From Bradyrhizobium centrolobii (GTDB lineage Bacteria; Pseudomonadota; Alphaproteobacteria; Rhizobiales; Xanthobacteraceae): a stretch of DNA of 64,000 nucleotides. A program made the position numbers and the translations under genes. Positions 36,305 to 44,155 of this stretch are shown in pieces. The stretch spans positions 35,529 through 99,528 of the forward strand of contig NZ_LUUB01000125.1 of the NCBI RefSeq assembly GCF_001641635.1, given 5' to 3'. Positions within the stretch are counted from its first letter, which is position 1; every line of letters starts with the position of its first letter. The notes beneath the pieces are model-generated. The model did no database searches. It saw only the letters and a list, made by a program, of their open reading frames with translations, and was not told where the DNA came from.

Positions 36305-36724
36305 ATGCTCCTGAAATGGTTTGCCAACGCTGTGGTTATGCTGCTGGTCGCGCTCGGGCTTCTGCTCGCGCCGCTGGCCGCCCCCGCGTTTGCCGCGCCC
36401 GTCTCCGACGGCTCTCATCATCAGGCCATGCACGCCATGTCAGACGACATGCAAGTCATGCCGGATGACGTCCAGGCTTCGTCGGATGACATGCAGGCGA
36501 TGGCGGACATGCCGTGCTGTCCCGGACAGACCAAGGGCGGGGATGGCGGACCTTGCCCCTTCGTGGCGCTCTGCCTGCTGAACATCTCAGTCCCCGCTCC
36601 GTCCGGAGCTGTTGCGCTGATCGAGCGCCAAGCTCGGCACAGCGCGCGCGTGCTGCGCAATGATCTTCCCGTCGACGGCCTCGGCGCACAGCCCCCGGAC
36701 CATCCCCCTCGAACCCAGGTCTGA
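36305..36724 (+). CDS. Secreted Met/Asp/Cys-rich protein, likely copper-related
   Basis: The 139-aa protein has a signal peptide (residues 1-30, ending APAFA). A His/Met-rich start of the mature part (SHHQAMHAM) is followed by three tandem seven-residue units at 46-66: SDDMQVM, PDDVQAS, SDDMQAM. Then come MPCCPGQ and GGPCPFVALC, with four cysteines. Clustered Met, His and Cys fit periplasmic binding of Cu(I)/Cu(II). It is the first gene of the FixH-like/CusB/CusA group, 124 bp before the next gene. The family is not identified. Confidence 0.75.
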   Translation: MLLKWFANAVVMLLVALGLLLAPLAAPAFAAPVSDGSHHQAMHAMSDDMQVMPDDVQASSDDMQAMADMPCCPGQTKGGDGGPCPFVALCLLNISVPAPSGAVALIERQARHSARVLRNDLPVDGLGAQPPDHPPRTQV

Positions 36725-36848
36725 TCGGCGCTCACGCGCCTGACGATCCCGCGTGCCGAACCCCGGTGCACGCACCGCGGCCTGCCGCCTTGCGGCTTGT
36801 CGCGTGCGGCCCCGGCGGCTCCATCAGACCAATCGAGGAATTGAAGTC

Positions 36849-37247
36849 ATGACAACGTTCAACGTCGCACGCGCCGCCATGGCCGTGTTGATCGGCGCTG
36901 CCCTTGCGGGTACTGCGCATGCCGAAATCAAGAACTACGAGTTCCAGCTCATTCAGCCGACAATCAAGGCCGGAGCCGATCGCATCGTAACGGTGCGATT
37001 GGTCGACAAGGCCACCGGCAAGCCCGTGTCCGACGCCGTGGTCTTCGCCAGCCGTCTCGACATGGCGCCGGACGGCATGCAGGAGATGGCTACCAAGGTC
37101 ACGCCGATGCCGGGCACGGAGCCCGGGACCTACCGCTTCAAGGCGACCTTCGGAATGGCCGGGCGGTGGCAGCTTTCGCTCGGCGCCAAGGTGCAGGGCG
37201 AAACCGGGACGGTGGAAAACAAGCTCGTCGTCACGGCCGAGCAATGA
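36849..37247 (+). CDS. FixH/YtkA-like secreted domain protein
   Basis: The 132-aa protein has a signal peptide (residues 1-25, ending AGTAHA) and a single beta-sandwich domain. The sequence KAGADRIVTVRLVDKATGKPV, read as KAGADRIVTVRLVD followed by GKPVSDAVVFASRLDM, fits the FixH / YtkA-like fold often found beside copper pumps and copper chaperones. Mature Met residues (RLDMAPDGMQEMATKVTPMPG) may bind copper. The stop overlaps the start of the adaptor gene as ATGA, so it is translated with the pump. A role as periplasmic metal chaperone is inferred. Confidence 0.82.
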   Translation: MTTFNVARAAMAVLIGAALAGTAHAEIKNYEFQLIQPTIKAGADRIVTVRLVDKATGKPVSDAVVFASRLDMAPDGMQEMATKVTPMPGTEPGTYRFKATFGMAGRWQLSLGAKVQGETGTVENKLVVTAEQ

Positions 37248-38698
37248 CCCGCACCCGCCTCATCGGCACTGCCGCCGCGTTTCTCGCAGCGGCAGGTGTC
37301 GCGCTTTTCGTCGGCGACGGTATGAGACCGCAGTCCGAAATCGATCATCTCGTGTCCGCCGCAAGCGCAGCGGATGCAGGCGCGCCGATCTATTTTCGCG
37401 ATCCGGACGGCAAGCCGTTCTACTCGCTCACCCCCAAGAAGACGCCCGACGGCCGCGACTACCGCGCCATACATGCCGGCGAGGACGTCAGCTTCGACGA
37501 GCCCGAGCAGGCTCCTAACATGGCAACTGCCGACGCAAAGCGCGATCGCAAGATCAAATACTACCGCAACCCGATGGGCCTGCCCGACACTTCCCCGGTG
37601 CCCAGGAAGGACTCGATGGGGATGGACTATATCCCCGTCTATGAGGGCGACGACAGCGATGATGGATCGGTGAGACTGTCGCCCGGCAAAATCCAGCGCA
37701 CCGGGGTGAAGTCCGAGCCGGCCAAATTGCGCCGGATCAAGATACAGGTCCGCGCCCCCGGCACGATCCAGCTCGATGAACGCCGGATCTCGGTGGTCGC
37801 GATGCGCGCCGAGAGCTTCGTGCAAAAGGTCGCGGATGTGACGACCGGCAGCCGCGTGACGAAGGGGCAACCGTTGATGGAGATCTACAGCTCCGCGGTC
37901 GCCTCGGCAGCGGCCGAATATCTCGCAACCATCACGTCGAAGACCACGGCCGGCATCGAGCCCTATGGCCGCGGCTCGCGGCAACGGCTGGTCAATCTCG
38001 ACGTGCCCGAACCCGTCATCGCCGAGATGGAGAAAAGCCACTCGGTGCCGATCACCATCCAGTGGTCGTCGCCGCGCGACGGCATCGTGCTCCAGCGCAA
38101 CGCAATCGAGGGTATGCGTGCCCAGCCCGGCGACGTGCTGTTCCGCATCGCCGATATCTCGCAGGTGTGGGCAACCGTCGATGTCGCCGAGCGCGACCTC
38201 GGCAACATCAAAGTCGGCCAGCCCGTGACGGTTCGGGCTCGCAGCTATCCCGGCCGGGATTTTGGGGGCCAGATCAGCGTGGTCTATCCGCTGGTGAACA
38301 AGGAGACGCGCACCGCGCGGGTGCGCGTCGAGCTCGCGAATACCGATCTCGCCCTGCTTCCCGACATGTATGTCGACGCCGAGATCGACACCGGCAATCC
38401 GGCGCCGGTGCTCAGCGTCGCCGAGAGCGCGGTGCTCGACACCGGCAGCCGGCAGGCCGTGCTGGTCGACAAGGGACAGGGCCGCTTCGAACCGCGCGAG
38501 GTGAAGCTCGGGCGGCGGGGCGACGGCTACGTCGAGATTCGCGACGGCCTTGCCGAGGGCGATGCAATCGTCACCACCGCCAACTTCCTGATCGACGCCG
38601 AGAGCAATCTGAAGGCGGCGCTCAAAGGGTTTGCCGAGGCCGGCAACGCGCCTGAGGCCGACAGCGTCGGCGGCAAGGCGATGGAACCCAAGCCATGA
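37244..38698 (+). CDS. cusB: Copper/silver RND efflux periplasmic adaptor (CusB family)
   Basis: The 484-aa membrane-fusion protein links the RND pump to an outer-membrane channel. After an N-terminal anchor (residues 5-24) there are two related metal-binding-type segments: 49-81 (IYFRDPDGKPFYSL...) and 105-137 (KYYRNPMGLPDTSPVPRKDS, then MGMDYIPVY). The second matches the heavy-metal-binding domain of CusB-like proteins but uses Met instead of Cys. The lipoyl/barrel part follows (VVAMRAESFVQKVADVTTGS, then VWATVDVAERDLGNIKVGQP). It overlaps the FixH-like gene and cusA by four bases each. Confidence 0.93.
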   Translation: MTRTRLIGTAAAFLAAAGVALFVGDGMRPQSEIDHLVSAASAADAGAPIYFRDPDGKPFYSLTPKKTPDGRDYRAIHAGEDVSFDEPEQAPNMATADAKRDRKIKYYRNPMGLPDTSPVPRKDSMGMDYIPVYEGDDSDDGSVRLSPGKIQRTGVKSEPAKLRRIKIQVRAPGTIQLDERRISVVAMRAESFVQKVADVTTGSRVTKGQPLMEIYSSAVASAAAEYLATITSKTTAGIEPYGRGSRQRLVNLDVPEPVIAEMEKSHSVPITIQWSSPRDGIVLQRNAIEGMRAQPGDVLFRIADISQVWATVDVAERDLGNIKVGQPVTVRARSYPGRDFGGQISVVYPLVNKETRTARVRVELANTDLALLPDMYVDAEIDTGNPAPVLSVAESAVLDTGSRQAVLVDKGQGRFEPREVKLGRRGDGYVEIRDGLAEGDAIVTTANFLIDAESNLKAALKGFAEAGNAPEADSVGGKAMEPKP

Positions 38699-41600
38699 TC
38701 GCGCGCGTCATTGCGTGGTCGGCGCGCAACCTGCTGCTGGTCTTGTTTGGCACCGGCTTTGCCGCCGCTGCGGGCCTCTATGCCCTGGTCCACCTGCCGC
38801 TGGACGCCATTCCCGACCTCTCCGATACCCAGGTCATCGTCTATACCGAGTATCCCGGCCAGGCCCCCCAGGTGATCGAGGACCAGGTCACCTATCCCCT
38901 CACCACCGCGATGCTGACCGTGCCGAAATCGAAAGTGGTGCGCGGCTTCTCGTTTTTCGGCGTGTCCTTCGTCTATGTGATCTTCGAGGACGGCACCGAC
39001 ATCTATTGGGCGCGTTCGCGCGTGCTGGAGTTCCTCAACGGCGCCGCCTCGCGGCTGCCCGCCGGCGTGACGCCGACGATCGGTCCCGACGCGACGGGCG
39101 TCGGCTGGGTCTACCAATACGCCGTGATGTCGAAAGAGTTGAACCTCGCGGAGACGAGGACGATCCAGGACTGGAATTTGAAATTCGCCCTCGCCAAGGC
39201 AGAGGGCGTGGCGGAGGTCGCCGGCGTCGGCGGCTTCGTCAAGCAATACAACGTCATCCTCGACCCGCAGCGCATGCGCGACCTCGGCATCACCATGCAG
39301 AAGATGCGCGAGGCCATACGCGCGAGCAATGCCGACGTCGGCGGCCGCACCGTCGAGCTCTCCGAGTTCGAATATGTCATCCGCGGCAAGGGCTATCTCA
39401 AGAGCATCGACGATATCGGCAACATCGTGCTGAAGACCGACAACGGCACACCGGTCAAGCTGCGCGACGTCGCCCGCGTCGAGCTCGGACCGGATGAGCG
39501 ACGCGGCATCGCCGAGCTCAATGGCGAGGGCGAGGTCGCGAGCGGCATCGTGCTCCAGCGTTTCGGCGTGAACGCGCTCGACGTGATCGAGAACGTCAAG
39601 AAGCGCTTCAGGGAGATCGCGACCAGCCTGCCGAAATCGGTCGAGATCGTCCCGGTCTACGACCGCTCGAACCTGATCTATGCGGCCATCGATACGCTGA
39701 AGCACACGCTGGTCGACGAGAGTATCGTCGTCGCCCTCGTCTGCATCGTGTTCCTGCTGCATGTGCGCAGCGCACTCGTCGCGATCCTGATGCTTCCCGT
39801 CGGCGTGTTGATGGCCTTTGGCGCGATGAAGCTGCTCGGGATCGGCTCGAACATCATGAGCCTCGGTGGCATCGCGATTGCGATCGGCGCCATGATCGAT
39901 GCCGCGATCGTCATGATCGAAAATGCGCACAAGCATCTCGAGCGCGCCGAGCCCGGCCGATCGCGGGTGGCGATCCTGATCGAGGCCGCCGCCGAGGTCG
40001 GCCCCGCGCTGTTCTTCAGCCTCTTGATCATCACCGTCTCGTTCATGCCGATCTTCACGCTGGAATCTCAGGAAGGCCGGCTGTTCAGCCCGCTCGCCTT
40101 CACCAAGACCTTTGCGATGGCAGCGGCGGCGCTTCTCTCGGTCACGCTGGTGCCGGCGCTGATGGTGATCTTCGTCCGCGGCAAAATCGTCCCGGAGCAC
40201 AGGAATCCGATCAACCGCGTCCTGATCTTCACCTATCGCCCGGTGATCACTGGCGTGCTGCGCGCCAAGATCCTGGTGATCCTGCTTGCGCTTGGCGTGC
40301 TCGCCGCCTCGGTCTGGCCGGCACGCCAGCTCGGCACCGAGTTCATGCCGAACCTCAATGAGGGCACCCTGCTCTACATGCCAACGACGCTGCCCGGCAT
40401 TTCCGTGACCAAGGCGGCCGAGCTGATGCAGACCCAGGATCGGATCATCCGCTCGTTTCCCGAGGTCGCCTCGGTCTACGGCAAGGCCGGCCGCGCGGCG
40501 ACCGCGACCGATCCCGCGCCGTCGGAGATGTTCGAGACCATCGTCAACCTCAAGCCGAAGCAGCAGTGGCGCGCAGGCGTAACCGTCGACAGCCTGATCG
40601 CGGAGATGGACAAGGCGCTGCAGTTTCCGGGCGTCTCCAACGCCTGGACCATGCCGATCAAGGCGCGCATCGACATGCTCTCGACCGGTATCCGCACTCC
40701 GATCGGCGTCAAGGTCATCGGCACCGACCTCGCCGGCATCGATAGGCTCGCCAAGCAGATCGAGCAGGTTCTCAAGGCGGTCCCCGGTACCTCCTCGGCC
40801 TATGCCGAGCGCGGCCTCGGCGGCTACTACCTCGAGATCACGCCGAACCGCGAGGCGCTGTCGCGCTATGGAATCATGGTGCAGGACGTGCAGGACACGA
40901 TCGCAACGGCGCTCGGCGGCCAGGCTGTGACCACGACCGTCGAGGGCCGGCAGCGCTTCACCGTCAACATGCGCTATCCGCGCGACCTGCGCGACAATCC
41001 GAAGGCGATCGCCAGCGATATCCTGGTCCCGATGCCGGGCGGCGGCGCGGTTCCTCTCGGCGAGGTCGCAAGCGTCTCGCCGACGCGCGGGCCGACCACG
41101 ATCCGCACCGAGAACGGGCAGCTCGCGACGTACATCTATGTCGACATCCGCGACCGCGACCTCGGCGGCTACGTCGCTGACGCGCAACGTGCGGTGCAGG
41201 CGAGCATCCAGTTTCCGCCGGGCAATTACGTGGTCTGGAGCGGACAGTATGAATATCTGGAACGCGCCACCGCGCGGCTGAAGATCGTCGTGCCGGTGAC
41301 GCTGCTGATCATCTTCCTCTTGCTCTACCTCAACTTCCGCTCGGTCACCGAGACCATGATCGTCATGCTCTCGCTGCCGTTCGCTCTCGTCGGCGGCCTC
41401 TGGCTGATGTGGTGGCTCGGCTTCAACCTCTCGGTCGCGGTTGCGGTCGGCTTCATCGCGCTTGCCGGCGTGGCGGCCGAAACCGGCGTGGTGATGCTGA
41501 TCTACCTCAACCAGGCGCTTGCCGAGACCAAAGCGCACTGCGCGCGCGAAGGCCGGGCCATGACACGCGGCGACCTTTACGAGGCCATCATGGAAGGCGC

Positions 41601-41883
41601 CGTCGAGCGCGTCCGGCCGAAGATGATGACAGTGGTTGCGATCATGGCCGGCCTGCTGCCGATCATGTGGAGCAGCGGCACGGGGTCGGAGATCATGCAG
41701 CGCATTGCAGTGCCCATGATCGGCGGCATGGTCTCGTCGACGCTCCTGACGCTGATCGTGATCCCCGCGATCTTCGGCCTGGTGAAGGGGGGCCGGCTAT
41801 CGAAGGAATCGTCGTCGGCCGATCGGCCGAATGGCCACGGCGAGAGGCCGGTCGGCGTTGATCGTTCGGAAGCGGCCGAATGA
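38695..41883 (+). CDS. cusA: Copper/silver RND efflux pump (CusA family)
   Basis: The 1062-aa inner-membrane transporter is of the heavy-metal RND type with twelve helices and two large periplasmic loops. GAMIDAAIVMIENAHKHLE in helix 4 carries the proton-relay acid. The three methionines that bind Cu(I)/Ag(I) in CusA are present at M562 (LLYMPTTLPGIS), M612 (SEMFETIVNLKP) and M661 (DMLSTGIRTPIGVKV), which supports monovalent copper/silver specificity. It is coupled to cusB by ATGA. No CusC-type channel follows directly; the TolC-type protein at 45908 could serve. Confidence 0.95.
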   Translation: MIARVIAWSARNLLLVLFGTGFAAAAGLYALVHLPLDAIPDLSDTQVIVYTEYPGQAPQVIEDQVTYPLTTAMLTVPKSKVVRGFSFFGVSFVYVIFEDGTDIYWARSRVLEFLNGAASRLPAGVTPTIGPDATGVGWVYQYAVMSKELNLAETRTIQDWNLKFALAKAEGVAEVAGVGGFVKQYNVILDPQRMRDLGITMQKMREAIRASNADVGGRTVELSEFEYVIRGKGYLKSIDDIGNIVLKTDNGTPVKLRDVARVELGPDERRGIAELNGEGEVASGIVLQRFGVNALDVIENVKKRFREIATSLPKSVEIVPVYDRSNLIYAAIDTLKHTLVDESIVVALVCIVFLLHVRSALVAILMLPVGVLMAFGAMKLLGIGSNIMSLGGIAIAIGAMIDAAIVMIENAHKHLERAEPGRSRVAILIEAAAEVGPALFFSLLIITVSFMPIFTLESQEGRLFSPLAFTKTFAMAAAALLSVTLVPALMVIFVRGKIVPEHRNPINRVLIFTYRPVITGVLRAKILVILLALGVLAASVWPARQLGTEFMPNLNEGTLLYMPTTLPGISVTKAAELMQTQDRIIRSFPEVASVYGKAGRAATATDPAPSEMFETIVNLKPKQQWRAGVTVDSLIAEMDKALQFPGVSNAWTMPIKARIDMLSTGIRTPIGVKVIGTDLAGIDRLAKQIEQVLKAVPGTSSAYAERGLGGYYLEITPNREALSRYGIMVQDVQDTIATALGGQAVTTTVEGRQRFTVNMRYPRDLRDNPKAIASDILVPMPGGGAVPLGEVASVSPTRGPTTIRTENGQLATYIYVDIRDRDLGGYVADAQRAVQASIQFPPGNYVVWSGQYEYLERATARLKIVVPVTLLIIFLLLYLNFRSVTETMIVMLSLPFALVGGLWLMWWLGFNLSVAVAVGFIALAGVAAETGVVMLIYLNQALAETKAHCAREGRAMTRGDLYEAIMEGAVERVRPKMMTVVAIMAGLLPIMWSSGTGSEIMQRIAVPMIGGMVSSTLLTLIVIPAIFGLVKGGRLSKESSSADRPNGHGERPVGVDRSEAAE

Positions 41884-41963
41884 CGGGATCATGCACTCGG
41901 CGACCTCGGATGCTTGAATTGGTACAGATCCTGGTTTTTCGCCTCGGCCCTCCCTCGAAGCTG

Positions 41964-41989
41964 TACCCAAATCTGCCGCGCCAACGAAC
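41964..41989 (+). promoter_or_regulatory. Candidate ECF sigma promoter (autoregulatory)
   Basis: GTACCC at 41964-41969 and CGAA at 41986-41989 are separated by exactly 16 bases, 17 bp before the ECF sigma gene. With flanks it reads CTGTACCC-N16-CGAACT and matches the site at 43228-43257 in 13 of 14 positions at identical spacing. It is also one base from the GTAACC-N16-CGAA motif that I recall for Caulobacter SigF. Confidence 0.7.
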
Positions 41990-42006
41990 TAACGAGATAG
42001 GCAGGC

Positions 42007-42564
42007 ATGACGACCCCCGAGACGGAACTCAAGGCCTTGATGCTGGCCAGTCAGAGCGGCGACGCTGCGGCTCACCGGAGGTTGCTCGAGCGGTTGAGCC
42101 GGCATTTGCGGGCCTACTACAAACGCAAGCTTGCGAGCTTCGGCAAGGGCGCGACGGAGGCGGAGGATTTGGTTCAGGAAGCACTACTGGCTATTCATAT
42201 ACAGCGGCACAGTTACGATCCGGCGGAACTGTTGACGCCCTGGGTACATGCGATCGCGCGCTACAAGCTGATTGACTTCCTGCGGAGGTCGCGGACGTCG
42301 CGCGCCGACGTGCCGATCGATGAAGCCGACGATATCATGGCAAATGACGACCATGTCGCTACAGAGAACAGCTACGACATCCGGCGCCTGATCGAGAAAC
42401 TGCCAAGAAACATGCAATATGCCATCGGCGCAGTAAAGCTCGAGGGATTGAGCGTCGCTGAGGCAGCACGAAGGTACCGGCTCTCGGAACCCGCAATAAA
42501 GGTCAGCATCCATCGCGGGTTGAAGGCATTGGCGGACCTGATCGCCAAAGAGGTCAAATCATGA
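42007..42564 (+). CDS. ECF-family RNA polymerase sigma factor (SigF/NrsF type)
   Basis: The 185-aa protein contains sigma region 2 (AEDLVQEALLAIHIQRHSYD, then PWVHAIARYKLIDFLRR) and region 4 (IEKLPRNMQYAIGAVKLEGL, SVAEAARRYRLSEPAIKVSI). Region 4 ends in a typical helix-turn-helix. It overlaps the downstream NrsF-like anti-sigma gene by ATGA, the arrangement of Caulobacter SigF-NrsF, which responds to chromate and cadmium. A candidate self-recognised promoter lies directly upstream. It sits between two metal efflux pump groups, so control of metal-stress genes is likely. Confidence 0.93.
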   Translation: MTTPETELKALMLASQSGDAAAHRRLLERLSRHLRAYYKRKLASFGKGATEAEDLVQEALLAIHIQRHSYDPAELLTPWVHAIARYKLIDFLRRSRTSRADVPIDEADDIMANDDHVATENSYDIRRLIEKLPRNMQYAIGAVKLEGLSVAEAARRYRLSEPAIKVSIHRGLKALADLIAKEVKS

Positions 42565-43202
42565 AGACGGACGAGCTCGTCACGGCGCTCAGCAGGCATC
42601 TCGAGCCGGTCGATCGGGGGCTCATCCGACGAACCGTCGGTCTTGCTGTCGCTGTTGCGATCATCGTGGCATTTAGCGTGATGGCACTCTGGCTTGGCGT
42701 GCGCACTGACTTCGTGACGGCCTATGCTGCTGCGTTCCTCATCGCAAAGCTCGCCTTTGCGGTTACGGTCATCAGCATTGCATCTGTCTACCTAATACGG
42801 CTGTCATCTCCCGGAGGGGAACGCGGGAGGCCTGCCTTCTGGGCATTTGTGCCTTTCGCCGCGACCATCCTACTCGCCGCCGTCAGTCTTGGATCTGCGC
42901 CTAGTTCGCACTGGAACAGAATGATCGTTGGGGATGAATGGCTGGAATGTCTCCTATCGATACCTGTCATTGCGATCGTACCTTTTGTCGTCCTGGTATG
43001 GGCCGTGCGAAGGGCCGCCCCCACTAATCTCGTCCGCGCAGGCGCGTTCACAGGCCTCGTTGCCGGCGGCGTAAGCGCACTGGCTTACGCGCTGCACTGC
43101 ACCGACGACTCGTTGCCGTTCATTGCCGTTTGGTACGGCGGCACGATCTTGCTGTGCACCATTGCGGGCGCAGTGTTGGGGCCGCGTTTGCTGCGCTGGT
43201 AA
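42561..43202 (+). CDS. nrsF: NrsF-like anti-sigma factor (DUF1109)
   Basis: The 213-aa inner-membrane protein has about six hydrophobic helices after a short cytoplasmic N-terminus (MKTDELVTALSRHLEPVDRG) that should bind the sigma factor. Two cysteines stand in exposed loops at C130 (DEWLECLLSIP) and C180 (YALHCTDDSLPF). In Caulobacter NrsF two cysteines at nearly the same positions are needed for metal sensing. The start overlaps the sigma gene as ATGA. The model, by analogy, is that metal contact at the cysteines frees the sigma factor. Confidence 0.9.
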   Translation: MKTDELVTALSRHLEPVDRGLIRRTVGLAVAVAIIVAFSVMALWLGVRTDFVTAYAAAFLIAKLAFAVTVISIASVYLIRLSSPGGERGRPAFWAFVPFAATILLAAVSLGSAPSSHWNRMIVGDEWLECLLSIPVIAIVPFVVLVWAVRRAAPTNLVRAGAFTGLVAGGVSALAYALHCTDDSLPFIAVWYGGTILLCTIAGAVLGPRLLRW

Positions 43203-43229
43203 CCGCAGACTTCACGTCGGTGTGAGCCT

Positions 43230-43255
43230 GTAACCGCCAGACGGTTTGTTCCGAA
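43230..43255 (+). promoter_or_regulatory. Candidate ECF sigma promoter
   Basis: GTAACC at 43230-43235 and CGAA at 43252-43255 are 16 bases apart, 55 bp before the 87-aa secreted-protein gene. It is an exact match to the remembered Caulobacter SigF motif, and with flanks (CTGTAACC, CGAACT) it is almost identical to the site upstream of the sigma gene. Confidence 0.75.
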
Positions 43256-43310
43256 CTCCTCTTTAGAAGCGCGCACATGACGCGCTCCTACCAATGATGG
43301 AGCCGGGACT

Positions 43311-43574
43311 ATGTTGAAGAAGACCCTTCTCACACTTTCGTTCTTGCTGCCGCTGGCAGCGTTGTCTCCGACCGCCCAGGCGGGCTCGACGATCACGGAC
43401 AAGAGCTATTGGCCGAACGAGGCCAGACGCAGTGCGCCCTATGCTGGCTTCGCGCAGGATCGCGTCGGCTCGGCGTTTGCCTACGACCGCGGGCCTGCGG
43501 TCTCGACGCCTGCAACGGCTGCGACCAGAGATCGCTCGCCCTGGCGGTATTATGGAGGTCCAAAGTCCCACTAG
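43311..43574 (+). CDS. Secreted hypothetical protein in the ECF/NrsF locus
   Basis: The 87-aa protein has a clean signal peptide (MLKKTLLTLSFLLPLAALSP, cleaved near TAQA-GST at 23-24). The mature part has about 63 residues, is rich in Tyr, Arg, Ala and Pro (SYWPNEARRSAPYAGFAQ, SPWRYYGGP), and has no cysteine. It is preceded by an exact SigF-like promoter motif and is therefore the best candidate for a direct target of the neighbouring sigma factor. The family is unknown. Confidence 0.8.
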   Translation: MLKKTLLTLSFLLPLAALSPTAQAGSTITDKSYWPNEARRSAPYAGFAQDRVGSAFAYDRGPAVSTPATAATRDRSPWRYYGGPKSH

Positions 43575-43671
43575 CGGGACGTTGAGAACATCTCCGTACA
43601 GGAGACTGCGGATAGGAGCCGACTTCCGCAGTTCCTCCTCCCCGAATTGACGTCAACATAGGGAGCTCCGT

Positions 43672-43977
43672 ATGGTTCTCAGCGAGCGCATCACAACAGC
43701 AACCAACCTCCTGGATACGCTGCGCGGCCGATTGAGCGACTATCTGGATCAATATCGCCTCGCCCTTTATCCGACGCTTGGCGCCGTTGTCGCTTTCAGC
43801 ATCGCCTTCAACTGGCATTGGCTGACCACGGCCGAACTGGTCCGCATACTAACCGCGCTGCCCTGTATGCTGATGATGTACAAATGTCTGAGGTGCGGAA
43901 TCGGCCAGCCCGATCGCAAGATACCAACTTCACAGAATGGGCTCCCGTCTCGCAGCACGGCAACCGCGGATCAATAG
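43672..43977 (+). CDS. Hypothetical membrane protein with Cys/Met cluster
   Basis: The 101-aa protein has a helical N-terminus (LLDTLRGRLSDYLDQYRLAL) and two hydrophobic stretches at about residues 33-49 and 53-70. The second ends in PCMLMMYKCLRCG, with cysteines at 65, 72 and 75 and two adjacent methionines, which could hold a metal ion. It lies 97 bp after the 87-aa secreted-protein gene. No named family is recognised. Its location suggests metal stress. Confidence 0.65.
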   Translation: MVLSERITTATNLLDTLRGRLSDYLDQYRLALYPTLGAVVAFSIAFNWHWLTTAELVRILTALPCMLMMYKCLRCGIGQPDRKIPTSQNGLPSRSTATADQ

Positions 43978-44029
43978 CGGGGCCGCGTGACACGTGGGGC
44001 CGTTGCCCGCGACCCACGCGAGGTAGGCC

Positions 44030-44155
44030 ATGATGATGAACGGAATGATGTGGGGCATGGGGCTGATCTGGCTGCTGGTCGTTGTCGTCCCGATTCTTGC
44101 GGCAGCCGCTCTCATCAAATACCTGCGCTCCCGGCGGGGAAGGGATCAGCCATGA
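44030..44155 (+). CDS. 41-aa Met-rich single-helix membrane protein
   Basis: This short gene starts MMMNGMMWGMGLIWLL, continues through a hydrophobic helix (LVVVVPILAAAALIKYL) and ends in a basic tail (RSRRGRDQP). A GAGG sequence lies five bases before the first ATG. Its stop overlaps the start of the cytochrome c gene as ATGA, which strongly supports translation. Six of the first ten residues are Met. Such Met-Gly-Trp N-termini are common in tiny membrane proteins of copper loci. Copper contact at the membrane face is inferred. Confidence 0.75.
   Translation: MMMNGMMWGMGLIWLLVVVVPILAAAALIKYLRSRRGRDQP

Noticed and set aside
38527..41538. A 1003-codon open frame on the minus strand opposite cusA
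   Set aside because: Its composition is low-complexity and charged, and it is fully antisense to a clear RND pump gene. No start context or family match is seen.
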